Part shown: positions 49,065-56,589 of the stretch, piece after piece
Layout: every line of letters starts with the position of its first letter
Numbering within the stretch: the first letter of the stretch is position 1
Assembly (NCBI RefSeq): GCF_000010345.1
Contig: NC_009663.1
Coordinates: forward strand, 2,356,001 to 2,420,000
Length of the DNA stretch: 64,000 bases
From: Sulfurovum sp. NBC37-1
Lineage (GTDB): Bacteria > Campylobacterota > Campylobacteria > Campylobacterales > Sulfurovaceae
Reading direction: 5' to 3'
Made by a program: the position numbers and the translations under genes
Notes under the pieces: model-generated
The model's input: the letters and a program-made list of their open reading frames with translations, nothing else
What the model was told of the DNA's origin: nothing
Databases searched by the model: none

Positions 49065-50078
49065 ATGGATAAAATTAACATCAAAGTTGTTGGTATTGGT
49101 GGCGGTGGAGGGAGCAGTGTTGCCTATATGGCAGATACGGGACTTGAAAATGTTGATTTTATGGTTATTCACACAGACAAGTCAGCTCTTGATGCTTCGC
49201 CTATAGAAAATAAAATACTATTGGGTGGGGGTACAGATATAGAGATGGATCCTGCCGCAGGGGAATCGGCTGCTTTGGCGAATTATGAGGAGATAAAAAC
49301 AAAGCTTCACGGAGCAGACCTGATTTTGATAATTGCCGCATTTGGAGGAGCCACAGGAACCGGTGCTGCACCCATTGTTGCCAGAGCTGCTAAAAAAGTA
49401 GGTGCTTTGGCAATCCCTATTGTGACGACCCCATTTAAATTTGAAGGCAGAAAGAGAAGAAATATCGCCAACCAGGGAATTGAAGACCTGTTGGCTGAGT
49501 GTGGCTTGGTTATCGTAGTTCCAAATGAAGAAATTTTATCAATGGTACTAGACAATCTGGGTATCCGTGAAGCTTTTTATATAATAGACAAGCTTGTTTG
49601 TTGGATTGCAGGCAGCATTACGAAAAGTATGGTTTCTTGTGGAGAAAAAGATGTCTGTCTTGATTTAGAAAATATAAAAGCCGTATTGGGGCACAAAGGC
49701 ATTGCATGGGTAGGTACATCGGGGTATATAAACAGCATGAGTGCCACATCTGCATTGGAAAAGGCTATTGGGTCTCCACTGCTTCATGATGTATCCCTTG
49801 ATGAAGCCAAAGGTATTTTGGTTCATTTTGATGTACATTCAAACTACTCTTACGATGAGATTGTTAAAGCAATGGAAATATTGAAAGAACATAGCGGGGA
49901 AGGCGTGCTGGTGAAGTTTTCTGTCTCAGAAAATAAATGCATGGACCCATATGAGTATAAAGCTGCATTAATCGCAGTGGGTTTTGATGCTGACATGGAA
50001 GTGATTGCCAAATCAGATCCCCGTAAGTGTGAACAGGATGAAATTCTTGATGTTCCAGTTTTATTAAAGAGAGCATAG
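49065..50078 (+). CDS. FtsZ-like protein with altered GTPase residues
   Basis: 337-aa member of the FtsZ/tubulin superfamily, clearly FtsZ-related. GIGGGGGSSV (T1, residues 10-19), GGATGTGAAP (tubulin signature/T4, 94-103), TTPFKFEGRKR (121-131) and IGSPLLHDVSLDEAKGILV (C-terminal domain, about 235-253) are well matched. Changes: the FtsZ Asn187 equivalent, a guanine contact, is Asp175 (EAFYIID); in the T7 loop the NxDxxD pattern becomes CLDLEN (198-203), so Asn207 and Asp212 equivalents are Cys and Asn; the T3 loop is diverged. No linker or conserved C-terminal FtsA/ZipA peptide follows. These predict absent or weak GTP hydrolysis. It is on a mobile island, with a C-domain-only relative 92 bp downstream. 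Confidence 0.92.
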   Translation: MDKINIKVVGIGGGGGSSVAYMADTGLENVDFMVIHTDKSALDASPIENKILLGGGTDIEMDPAAGESAALANYEEIKTKLHGADLILIIAAFGGATGTGAAPIVARAAKKVGALAIPIVTTPFKFEGRKRRNIANQGIEDLLAECGLVIVVPNEEILSMVLDNLGIREAFYIIDKLVCWIAGSITKSMVSCGEKDVCLDLENIKAVLGHKGIAWVGTSGYINSMSATSALEKAIGSPLLHDVSLDEAKGILVHFDVHSNYSYDEIVKAMEILKEHSGEGVLVKFSVSENKCMDPYEYKAALIAVGFDADMEVIAKSDPRKCEQDEILDVPVLLKRA

Positions 50079-50170
50079 CTGGGATGGATAAGCAGGTACA
50101 CAACTATAACAGAGAATGTTGCGGTGTCAAAGCCTGGAGGCTGTTCAAAATAAAAATATTGGGAGGTAAA

Positions 50171-50515
50171 ATGATCGCAGACAGAAACGATCCGCTGAGT
50201 ATGGCTGACTACTATACAATTATGCGTAAAAAAGGATACATCAACGGATATTATGGAAGCACTTCTATTGATAAAGTTGCAGAAGAGGTCAAGGTAAAAC
50301 TAGGGAAGGCTCTTTTGTCGGCGCAGGGAGTATCAGTCCTGTTGTATATGAATGAACGTATGCAGCAATCGGATATAGAAAATATGTGGTTGCAGATAGA
50401 GGCATTGATTCACCCAGGTGCAAGCATAATGCTTAACACTGAAACAGATAATGGCATCTCTGGCAATATGGTGGAGTATGAGGTCTTGTTGTCGGGATTT
50501 CATTACGATAATTGA
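50171..50515 (+). CDS. FtsZ C-terminal-domain-like small protein
   Basis: 114 aa. By eye it resembles the FtsZ C-terminal domain alone: GYINGYYGSTSIDKVAEEV (22-40) matches the segment after the T7 loop, GKALLSAQGVSVLLYM (45-60) the SPLLxxxxxxGAxGVLVNI strand, then helix SDIENMWLQIEALIHPGA, strand SIMLNTETDNGISGNM and VEYEVLLSGF, equal to IIGTxxDxxxxDEVRVTVIATG. There is no nucleotide-binding half. GGGAGG lies 4-5 bases before the ATG at 50171, favouring it over a start 29 codons upstream that would lie 6 bp from the FtsZ-like stop. Same strand as the FtsZ-like gene and probably co-transcribed. Fold match is by pattern only. Confidence 0.7.
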   Translation: MIADRNDPLSMADYYTIMRKKGYINGYYGSTSIDKVAEEVKVKLGKALLSAQGVSVLLYMNERMQQSDIENMWLQIEALIHPGASIMLNTETDNGISGNMVEYEVLLSGFHYDN

Positions 50516-50582
50516 AATATGTGGCTCAGGGTTTGTGAAAATGGCTTTATATATATGTCGATAAAAAGTTTTTATATGAAGT

Positions 50583-50610
50583 TTGACCATTAAGAATCTG
50601 AGGTTATAAT
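50583..50610 (+). promoter_or_regulatory. Sigma-70-like promoter of the DUF2779 gene
   Basis: TTGACC (50583-50588), 16-bp spacer, TATAAT (50605-50610), 19 bp before the start codon. It separates the nuclease operon from the FtsZ-like pair. Confidence 0.65.
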
Positions 50611-50629
50611 TGAACAGAAGGAGCAGAAT

Positions 50630-52111
50630 ATGACCCTATCCAAATCCCAATACATCCGTGGCTTGCAATGCTACAAGTCACTCTGGCTTTATAAACATCA
50701 ACCCGAACTCAGACAAAAGCCAGATGTGCAAACCGAATCTCTTTTTGAAACAGGCTGCGAAGTCGGTGATCTTGCAAAAGAGCTTTTCCCAAATGGTATC
50801 GAGATAACTTTCAATAGCGATAACTTTAACGGCATGATAGCAAAAACCAAGGAGCTTATCGAAAGTGGTGCAGAGGTGATCTATGAGGCGACTTTCATGG
50901 AGGATGGCATTTTTGCTATGGCAGATATCTTGGTTAGAAACGGCAATATTTGGGATATCTATGAAGTTAAGGCTTCCACATATGTCAAAGAATATTACCT
51001 GGATGACATCTCCATCCAGTGGTATACCATCACGAAAGTGCTCGATCTTGGTCGTGCCTATATCGTGCATATCAACAACAAATATGTCCGAACAGGGGAT
51101 TTAAGTATCAGAGAGCTGCTAAAGAGGGAGGATATGACCGATATCGTTCTTGAACGGCAGGAAGAGATTCCCCAAAAGCTTCATGAGATGGAAGAGATAC
51201 TGAAAGGCAATGAACCTCATATAGATATAGGACCCCACTGTTTCAATCCGTTTGAGTGTGATTTTGTTCCATTCTGTTGGAGGCACATTCCTCAAAAGAA
51301 CTCCGTATTTGACCTCTCATACGCCAGAGGGAAACAGTGGGATCTTTATAGGCAGGGAGTACTGAGCATTGAAGAGATTCCGGATGACTTTTACCTTGGT
51401 GTCAATACAGCACTCCAGGTAAAACATCACAAATCGGGTGAAGTAAAGATTGACAAAGAGAAGATCTCAGAGTTTCTGGATACTATAGTATATCCCATTA
51501 ATTTCTTTGACTTCGAGACGTTTCAGGAGGCTGTACCCAGATTTGATAACCAAAGACCTTATGAGAAGATCCCTTTTCAATACTCTCTGCATATTCTCCA
51601 TGAAGACGGCATATTGGAGCACAAAGAGTTTCTTGGGGATGAAAACAGTGACCCCAGAGAGCTTTTGTCACAGCAAATACTTCAAGACATTGCTTCGACT
51701 GGGTCGATAGTAGCGTTCAGCCAATCTTTCGAGATCACACAGATTAAAAATCTTGCACAGGCAAATCCCAATTTGAGTGACGCACTGCTTGCGCTCATCG
51801 ACAGATTTGTCGACTTGGCATACCCGTTTCAACATAAGTACTATTATCATCCAGGGTTCAATGGCAGGTACTCCATCAAAGTGGTTTTGCCGACACTGTT
51901 CCCTGACAATGATGAACTTGACTATAAAAAACTTGGCTCAGTACAAAATGGCAGTGATGCAATGAATACCTTTGCCAAGCTGCATCTTTTGAAAGATAAA
52001 AACAAACGAGAGGAGATACGAAAAGACCTGCTTGCCTATTGCCGTTTGGATACTTTGGCGATGGTGAGGATATGGGAGAAGTTGAGGGATGCAGTTAACG
52101 AGAATGCTTAA
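50630..52111 (+). CDS. DUF2779 protein: Cas4-like nuclease fused to DEDD exonuclease
   Basis: 493-aa protein. The N-terminal half is Cas4/AddB-like PD-(D/E)XK: a Cys at 14 in YIRGLQCYKSLWL, the catalytic ExK in WDIYEVKAS (about 110) and a Cys triplet in HCFNPFECDFVPFCW (about 203-217), which would hold a 4Fe-4S cluster. The C-terminal half is RNase H-fold 3'-5' exonuclease-like: FFDFETFQEAVP (DxE), FSQSFEITQIKNLA, and LAYCRLDTLAMV (YxxxD). The pattern is DUF2779. Role unproven; DNA end processing or defence is likely. AAGGAG before the ATG; a PD-(D/E)XK gene follows 23 bp downstream. Confidence 0.85.
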   Translation: MTLSKSQYIRGLQCYKSLWLYKHQPELRQKPDVQTESLFETGCEVGDLAKELFPNGIEITFNSDNFNGMIAKTKELIESGAEVIYEATFMEDGIFAMADILVRNGNIWDIYEVKASTYVKEYYLDDISIQWYTITKVLDLGRAYIVHINNKYVRTGDLSIRELLKREDMTDIVLERQEEIPQKLHEMEEILKGNEPHIDIGPHCFNPFECDFVPFCWRHIPQKNSVFDLSYARGKQWDLYRQGVLSIEEIPDDFYLGVNTALQVKHHKSGEVKIDKEKISEFLDTIVYPINFFDFETFQEAVPRFDNQRPYEKIPFQYSLHILHEDGILEHKEFLGDENSDPRELLSQQILQDIASTGSIVAFSQSFEITQIKNLAQANPNLSDALLALIDRFVDLAYPFQHKYYYHPGFNGRYSIKVVLPTLFPDNDELDYKKLGSVQNGSDAMNTFAKLHLLKDKNKREEIRKDLLAYCRLDTLAMVRIWEKLRDAVNENA

Positions 52112-52134
52112 TAAATACAGGAGGTATAATAAAT

Positions 52135-53304
52135 ATGGAAGATAGAGAATATAAAGAATTTATTCAAACAACATATGAAAGATTTAAAAATAAATTAAAT
52201 CAAAAAAAACTTAGAGGGGTTAATGATTACAATCTGTTGACAACGGTACTGAAAGAACATGATGAAGTTAGACTTCATTCCAGAATGATCGGCTCACTTT
52301 TAAATCCTGAAGGGTTACATTACCAAAACACACTTTTTTTAGATAAATTTCTAAATCTAATTGATTTACCTGATTTTTTCGATGATACACAAAAAGTTAC
52401 ACTATGTAGAGAATGTGAAAATATTGATCTGTATCTGACAGACGGAAAGAAACATATAATCATAGAAAACAAAGTGTATACAGGTGATCAGCCGGCTCAA
52501 ATTAAGAGATACATCGAAAAAATAGTGAAGAAAAATCCTAAGATGGGCAAGAAGGATCTGGTTGTTATTTATCTATCGATAGATAGAGACAAGCCTACCG
52601 AATTGAGTCTTGGGAAAGAGAAAAAAAATCAAACTTCTGGATATTTTGAGATTAATACAGAAAAACAACTTCAGTATATAGGTTCTGAGAATAATCTCAA
52701 AGATAGAAAATTTAACTATAAATCCATTCATTATGGTGCAGAAATACTGAATTGGCTGAAAGTATGCAAAGAAGAGATTGAAAATATTACAAATCTAAAT
52801 TTGGCAATACAGCAATACATTGATGTTATAAAAATGCTCACAAATACATATACTGGAGGTATAAAAATGGAAAAAATAAAGTTTGCAAAAGAACATTATG
52901 AAACACTTGTTGAATTTGATAAGATGATGAAAGAATATATTGATTCTGTTAAAGAAAAAGCTGTTTATGCACTAGGCGAGAATGACTTTAATGCTTATAA
53001 AATAGAGGAATGGGAAAATAATGATAAGGCAATAAGAATAAAAAACAACAAAAATGAATGGGGGCCAAATACAAATATTGCACTTGTATTAAAATCCAAT
53101 GGCTCTTTTTCGATAATAATTTATGTATATGACAGACCGGAAGTAGCGGAATCAAAACTTGCTATGCTGGGTAGGATGGAGTGGGAAGGCAAAATCGGGT
53201 ATTTTAGGGTTGGTTGTTACAAAAATCTTAATGATGTTTATGAAAAGATTAAAACAGCAGCAGAAGAACTTAATAAGTATTATAAAAACATAATCCAGAC
53301 ATAA
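52135..53304 (+). CDS. PD-(D/E)XK nuclease-superfamily protein
   Basis: 389-aa protein. N-terminal domain has LHSRMIGSLLNPEG then the active-site core NIDLYLTDGKKHIIIENKV with Asp98, Glu111 and Lys113, followed by DQPAQIKRY (Gln-containing helix), as in PDDEXK_4-type nucleases. The C-terminal domain (from about 245) has no named match, with alternating strands and helices. An AGGAGG site precedes the ATG. A second, excellent ribosome site and in-frame ATG lie at 52855/52867. It lies in a run of same-strand genes with the DUF2779 and SLOG genes. Confidence 0.82.
   Translation: MEDREYKEFIQTTYERFKNKLNQKKLRGVNDYNLLTTVLKEHDEVRLHSRMIGSLLNPEGLHYQNTLFLDKFLNLIDLPDFFDDTQKVTLCRECENIDLYLTDGKKHIIIENKVYTGDQPAQIKRYIEKIVKKNPKMGKKDLVVIYLSIDRDKPTELSLGKEKKNQTSGYFEINTEKQLQYIGSENNLKDRKFNYKSIHYGAEILNWLKVCKEEIENITNLNLAIQQYIDVIKMLTNTYTGGIKMEKIKFAKEHYETLVEFDKMMKEYIDSVKEKAVYALGENDFNAYKIEEWENNDKAIRIKNNKNEWGPNTNIALVLKSNGSFSIIIYVYDRPEVAESKLAMLGRMEWEGKIGYFRVGCYKNLNDVYEKIKTAAEELNKYYKNIIQT
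52855..52869 (+). promoter_or_regulatory. Internal ribosome-binding site and start inside the PD-(D/E)XK gene
   Basis: GGAGG (52855-52859), 7-base spacer, ATG (52867), in frame with the main gene (codon 245), giving MEKIKFAKEHYETLVEF and a 145-residue C-terminal product. The spacing and strength equal those of the gene's own start. Confidence 0.55.
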
Positions 53305-53357
53305 AGCCGTCAAACCCATTTGTCACAATACTCCAACGAAGATATTGGAGTATAAAA

Positions 53358-53747
53358 ATGGAAAATATAACAAAAGTGGCAGTTGTAGGAAGCCGGGGAT
53401 TTGAGGATTATGTACTGTTTAAAACCGTTATGGACAAGTTCCTTGCAGATTTTGAGTCAGTGGCTTTTGTAAGTGGTGGTGCCAGCGGTGCGGATAGTTT
53501 GGCAGAACGGTATGCGAAAGAGCATGGCATAGAGGTGATCGTTTTCAAGCCTGAATGGAAACGCTATGGCAAACGAGCAGGATATATGAGAAATGCACAG
53601 ATCTGGAAAGAAGCAGATGTAGGCATAGCCTTTTGGGATGGTGAGAGTAAGGGTACCCGGCACTCCTTCAAGTTAGCAAAAAAGATGAGTAAAGAGTTGA
53701 GGGTGTTTGACTATTTGAAACGGATGTTTATTGATCCGGATGCTTAA
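53358..53747 (+). CDS. SLOG-family protein (DUF2493/YspA-like)
   Basis: 129-aa Rossmann-like protein. VAVVGSRGFEDYVLF at the N-terminus, then VSGGASGADSLAERYAKEHG (nucleotide-binding glycine loop) and YAGYMRNAQIWKEADVGIAFWDGESKGT-type block (RNAQI motif) are typical of the DUF2493/SLOG superfamily, which senses or processes nucleotide-derived signals and appears in many anti-phage loci. GGAG before the ATG. Same strand and close to the nuclease gene (53 bp). Confidence 0.88.
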   Translation: MENITKVAVVGSRGFEDYVLFKTVMDKFLADFESVAFVSGGASGADSLAERYAKEHGIEVIVFKPEWKRYGKRAGYMRNAQIWKEADVGIAFWDGESKGTRHSFKLAKKMSKELRVFDYLKRMFIDPDA

Positions 53748-53773
53748 AACATAGATTTTGATGACTTACATAA

Positions 53774-53939
53774 CTAGGAGTCTGTCGGACTGAAGCCATT
53801 TTTGCAAAAATAGACTGTTTTTAAGGAAAATCCAAGCCCCTACGGACAAAATAAGCGTACTTTCTCTTATGCAAAATTTTCTGTATCCCAAAAGTGTCTT
53901 ATTTTGCCTATTTGAAAAGTGAGTCCGACAGACTCCTAG
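53774..53939. mobile_element. MITE with perfect 14-bp terminal inverted repeats and CTAG duplications
   Basis: Non-coding 158-bp element (53778-53935) starting GAGTCTGTCGGACT and ending with the exact inverse AGTCCGACAGACTC, flanked by CTAG on both sides (53774-53777, 53936-53939) as a 4-bp target duplication. It entered the leader of the DnaA-like gene just before its AGGAGG ribosome site and regenerated CTAGGAGG. No transposase inside; the mobilising IS is elsewhere. A frame running through it into the next gene is not real coding. Confidence 0.9.
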
Positions 53940-53950
53940 GAGGAATTATT

Positions 53951-54711
53951 GTGATTAAAGAAAAAAGTTTTGAGAATTTTGTGGTTGCTGACAGTAATCA
54001 TCTTGCATTTGAAGTAGCGAAGAAGGTGTGTTCTTCCAGGGATATCCTACCAAGCCCCGTTGTTTTTTACTCCTCTTCGCCCAATGGGAAAACACATCTG
54101 CTAAAAGCCATTTACAATGAGTGCATCAAATGGGGAGGAAAGCAATATATGTTACCGTTGAAGATTTCGCTAATAAATATGCGATGTATTTAATGTCCCA
54201 AACAATGAATCGGTTTAGAAATAAATATCAAAGGAATGATGTTTTGCTCCTCGATAACTTTGACGATATATCCAATATGTTTGAAACGCAAAAGCAATTG
54301 TCAAAATTTATTGAATTTTATAACGAAAACCATAAAAATATAGTGATTGCCATGAGTAGGCATCCTGTCAGAACGTTTTCTATTTCTGATAGGTTAAAGA
54401 ACCATTTACTAAGAGGTCTATCTTGTGAACTAAAAGGAATGCACAGAGAAACAATAGACAAACTTATTCACAAAAAATGTCATGAACTTGGTTTGAAACT
54501 AAATGATAAAATGGTTCATCGTATTAGTAAGTACCATAAGGAGATACCGAAAATAGAGGGAATTTTACATAAAGCATATGCATTGTCTGATCTGCTTGGA
54601 CAAAAAGTTGATATTGCACTTATTAAGCAACTAGTCAAAGAGTTTAAAAATGAAGAGAAAAAACAACTCACCTCAAAAAAAGTGAAAGAAAATAGGTATA
54701 TTTTATTATAA
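53951..54711 (+). pseudogene. DnaA-like AAA+ ATPase without DNA-binding domain, frameshifted
   Basis: Joined product is about 253 aa, matching DnaA domain III: a phosphate-binding loop YSSSPNGKTHLLKAIYNE (GGVGLGKTHLLHAI in DnaA; first glycines lost), AIYVTVEDFANKY, Walker B DVLLLDNFDD, arginine finger DRLKNHLLRGL and sensor-2-like KIEGILHKAYA. No DnaA domain IV (HTH) follows; it ends in a short basic tail. The frame breaks near 54140: 53951-54193 is frame one, ending at a stop; the rest continues at -1 to 54711. A slip at A-AAG (54139-54142) would join them exactly. Start is GTG at 53951 with AGGAGG 7-8 bases before it. Confidence 0.78.
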
Positions 54712-54813
54712 TCTGAAAGCGCTACTCCGATGCTTGCATTGGTTGGAGTCCGTCAAAACAATTTATCAAGTGAACCGTCCTGATGATAAATTTAAATATG
54801 CAGGGAAAAACAA

Positions 54814-55737
54814 ATGCCATATAAAAAAGATTACGACAAAATACTGACCCGTCTGACGGTTATACTTTCCCGCCTCTACGACAGAGAAGCACTTTCTGTT
54901 ACGGAGCTTGCCGAAGAGTTCAATGTGAGTGGGCGCACCATCCAAAGAGATTTCAATGAAAGACTCATTTCTTTTCCTATCTATCAGGATAAAAAGAAAT
55001 GGAAGATGCAGGATGGGTTTCGAATAGAAAAAATCAAATCCATTGAAGAACAGCTTGTTTTGGACATAATAGAAAAAATGACTGAAAGTATAGGTGGTAA
55101 ATTTGCTACAACCTCACATAAGTTACTCTCTAAAATAAAAAATGAAGATTTTAACCCCATCTATACAAAATTGAATATAGAAGATATTAGTGATAGGTTT
55201 GATGATATACAACTCATAGAAAAAGCCATCAAAGATAAAACCGAATTAGAATGTAGTTATGAAAATGAAAGAGAGGGAACTTTTAGAGCTAATATACAAC
55301 CTCTTAAAATAGTTAATTATGAAGGCTTTTGGTATTTGGTTGCCTTTAAAGATGGGACTGTTCAAAAGTACTACATTAAAACTCTCTCAAACATACAGCC
55401 AACGGCTAAAACGTTTACAGTAGATGAAGATATAGAAGAGTTATTGAAGAACTCAATAAACATATGGTTCAAATCAGATATTGAACCTTTTGAAGTGAAA
55501 ATTTATGCAGATAAAGTTGCTGCAAAATATTTTAAACGCAGAGCATTACCCACACAAAGCATAGAGACCTTAAGGGAAGACGGTACTATGGAGTTTGTTG
55601 TGACTATTACTGACGAGATGGAGATTATACCTATTGTTAAATATTGGTTGCCTCATTTGAGGATATTAGAGCCTTTGTGGATTCAAGAGTTGATAAATGC
55701 AGACCTCAAAAAATATTTAAAGGAAAAAGATGAATAA
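54814..55737 (+). CDS. WYL-domain transcriptional regulator
   Basis: 307-aa regulator: N-terminal winged HTH (LSVTELAEEFNVSGRTIQRDFNER, about 29-53), central WYL domain (PLKIVNYEGFWYLVAFKDGTVQKYYIKTLSNI, split here as motif at about 167-198), and a C-terminal WCX-like extension (VKIYADKVAAKYFKRR). Such proteins bind nucleotide ligands and control phage-defence operons (BrxR/CapW type). The stop overlaps the start of the next gene by 8 bases. Confidence 0.92.
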   Translation: MPYKKDYDKILTRLTVILSRLYDREALSVTELAEEFNVSGRTIQRDFNERLISFPIYQDKKKWKMQDGFRIEKIKSIEEQLVLDIIEKMTESIGGKFATTSHKLLSKIKNEDFNPIYTKLNIEDISDRFDDIQLIEKAIKDKTELECSYENEREGTFRANIQPLKIVNYEGFWYLVAFKDGTVQKYYIKTLSNIQPTAKTFTVDEDIEELLKNSINIWFKSDIEPFEVKIYADKVAAKYFKRRALPTQSIETLREDGTMEFVVTITDEMEIIPIVKYWLPHLRILEPLWIQELINADLKKYLKEKDE

Positions 55738-56290
55738 AAAAATTGAAAATATTAGAATTGAATGGGATGGACCTTATAGTTTGACAGATATTGGCTATGA
55801 TGAGACAAACGAGAATTACAAAGGTAAAGTTAATCCTTCTTTATGTAATGAGTATACAGATTTTGGAATATATCAAGTTTATGGATATCATCCAATATAT
55901 GGAAACGATGTTTTACTCTATATTGGACAATCTGCACAACAAACATTTTCAAAACGATTATCTCAGGAAGGTTGGGAGTTTAATGCAGATTCTAAAAATA
56001 TTAAATTTTATGTTGGGCGACTATTTGCAAAGAAACAACCAAGTTCAGAAAAGGAATGGGATAAGATGATAGATATAGCAGAAAGAATGCTTATTTATGC
56101 ACATGAACCAGCTCGAAACTCTTCTAATATTTTATCCATAACAAGAAATAGGGCCAAATTAAAAGAATTCGAAAATATAAGGATATTCAATTATGACAAT
56201 TATAGGAGCTTAATACCTGAAATATCTGGAGAATTATGGGTTAAAGATTTTGAGGATTATAATGGTGTATTTAATTCTAAAGAAATATAA
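55730..56290 (+). CDS. GIY-YIG-like nuclease-fold protein
   Basis: 186-aa protein translationally coupled to the WYL regulator (8-bp overlap, ATG at 55730). The central GIYQVYGYHPIYGNDVLLYIGQSAQQTFSKRL segment (about 46-77) fits the GIY...YIG two-strand motif with following Arg helix; a Glu for metal (EKEWDKMIDIAERMLIYAHEP, about 110-130) follows. Function as nuclease is inferred. Pairing with a WYL regulator suggests a regulated effector or defence enzyme. Confidence 0.75.
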   Translation: MNKKIENIRIEWDGPYSLTDIGYDETNENYKGKVNPSLCNEYTDFGIYQVYGYHPIYGNDVLLYIGQSAQQTFSKRLSQEGWEFNADSKNIKFYVGRLFAKKQPSSEKEWDKMIDIAERMLIYAHEPARNSSNILSITRNRAKLKEFENIRIFNYDNYRSLIPEISGELWVKDFEDYNGVFNSKEI

Positions 56291-56357
56291 ATAAACAGAT
56301 ACAAAACTGTCTATGAAATAGATTAAACTTCTAATAACATAATATTAGGAATTTAAA

Positions 56358-56522
56358 ATGTTACAAGATGAGGAAACAAAAAAATCAAAATGTAAAAAGT
56401 TTAGATTTATCATTCAAAAAATTCAATACCGACATATATTTGAGTTGTCCTCTCTTGAAAACTTGAATCTATCCCATAATCAGTTGGAAGAACTACCTCG
56501 AGAGATACTCAAACTAAACTAA
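56358..56522 (+). pseudogene. Leucine-rich-repeat fragment, 54 aa
   Basis: A frame of 54 codons from ATG 56358. The end LSSLENLNLSHNQLEELPREILKLN is one and a half leucine-rich repeats of the bacterial type, with nothing else behind it. It probably is a remnant of a longer LRR gene. The ribosome site (AGGAATTT) is weak. Confidence 0.5.
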
Positions 56523-56589
56523 AATCATTAAAAGTTTTTAGATATATCTTGAAACCATATCACACACAATCTTGATTTTTACCAGCAAA

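Noticed and set aside
50630-52111. Cas4 of a CRISPR system
   Set aside because: The Cas4-like domain is fused to a DEDD exonuclease (DUF2779 type) and no CRISPR repeat or other cas gene is present.
53894-53950. Longer N-terminus of the DnaA-like gene starting inside the MITE
   Set aside because: The added residues come from the transposon end; a perfect AGGAGG precedes the GTG at 53951.
54139-54142. Programmed -1 frameshift as established
   Set aside because: A-AAG alone is a weak slip site, there is no heptamer and no clear downstream stem-loop; listed only as a possibility.
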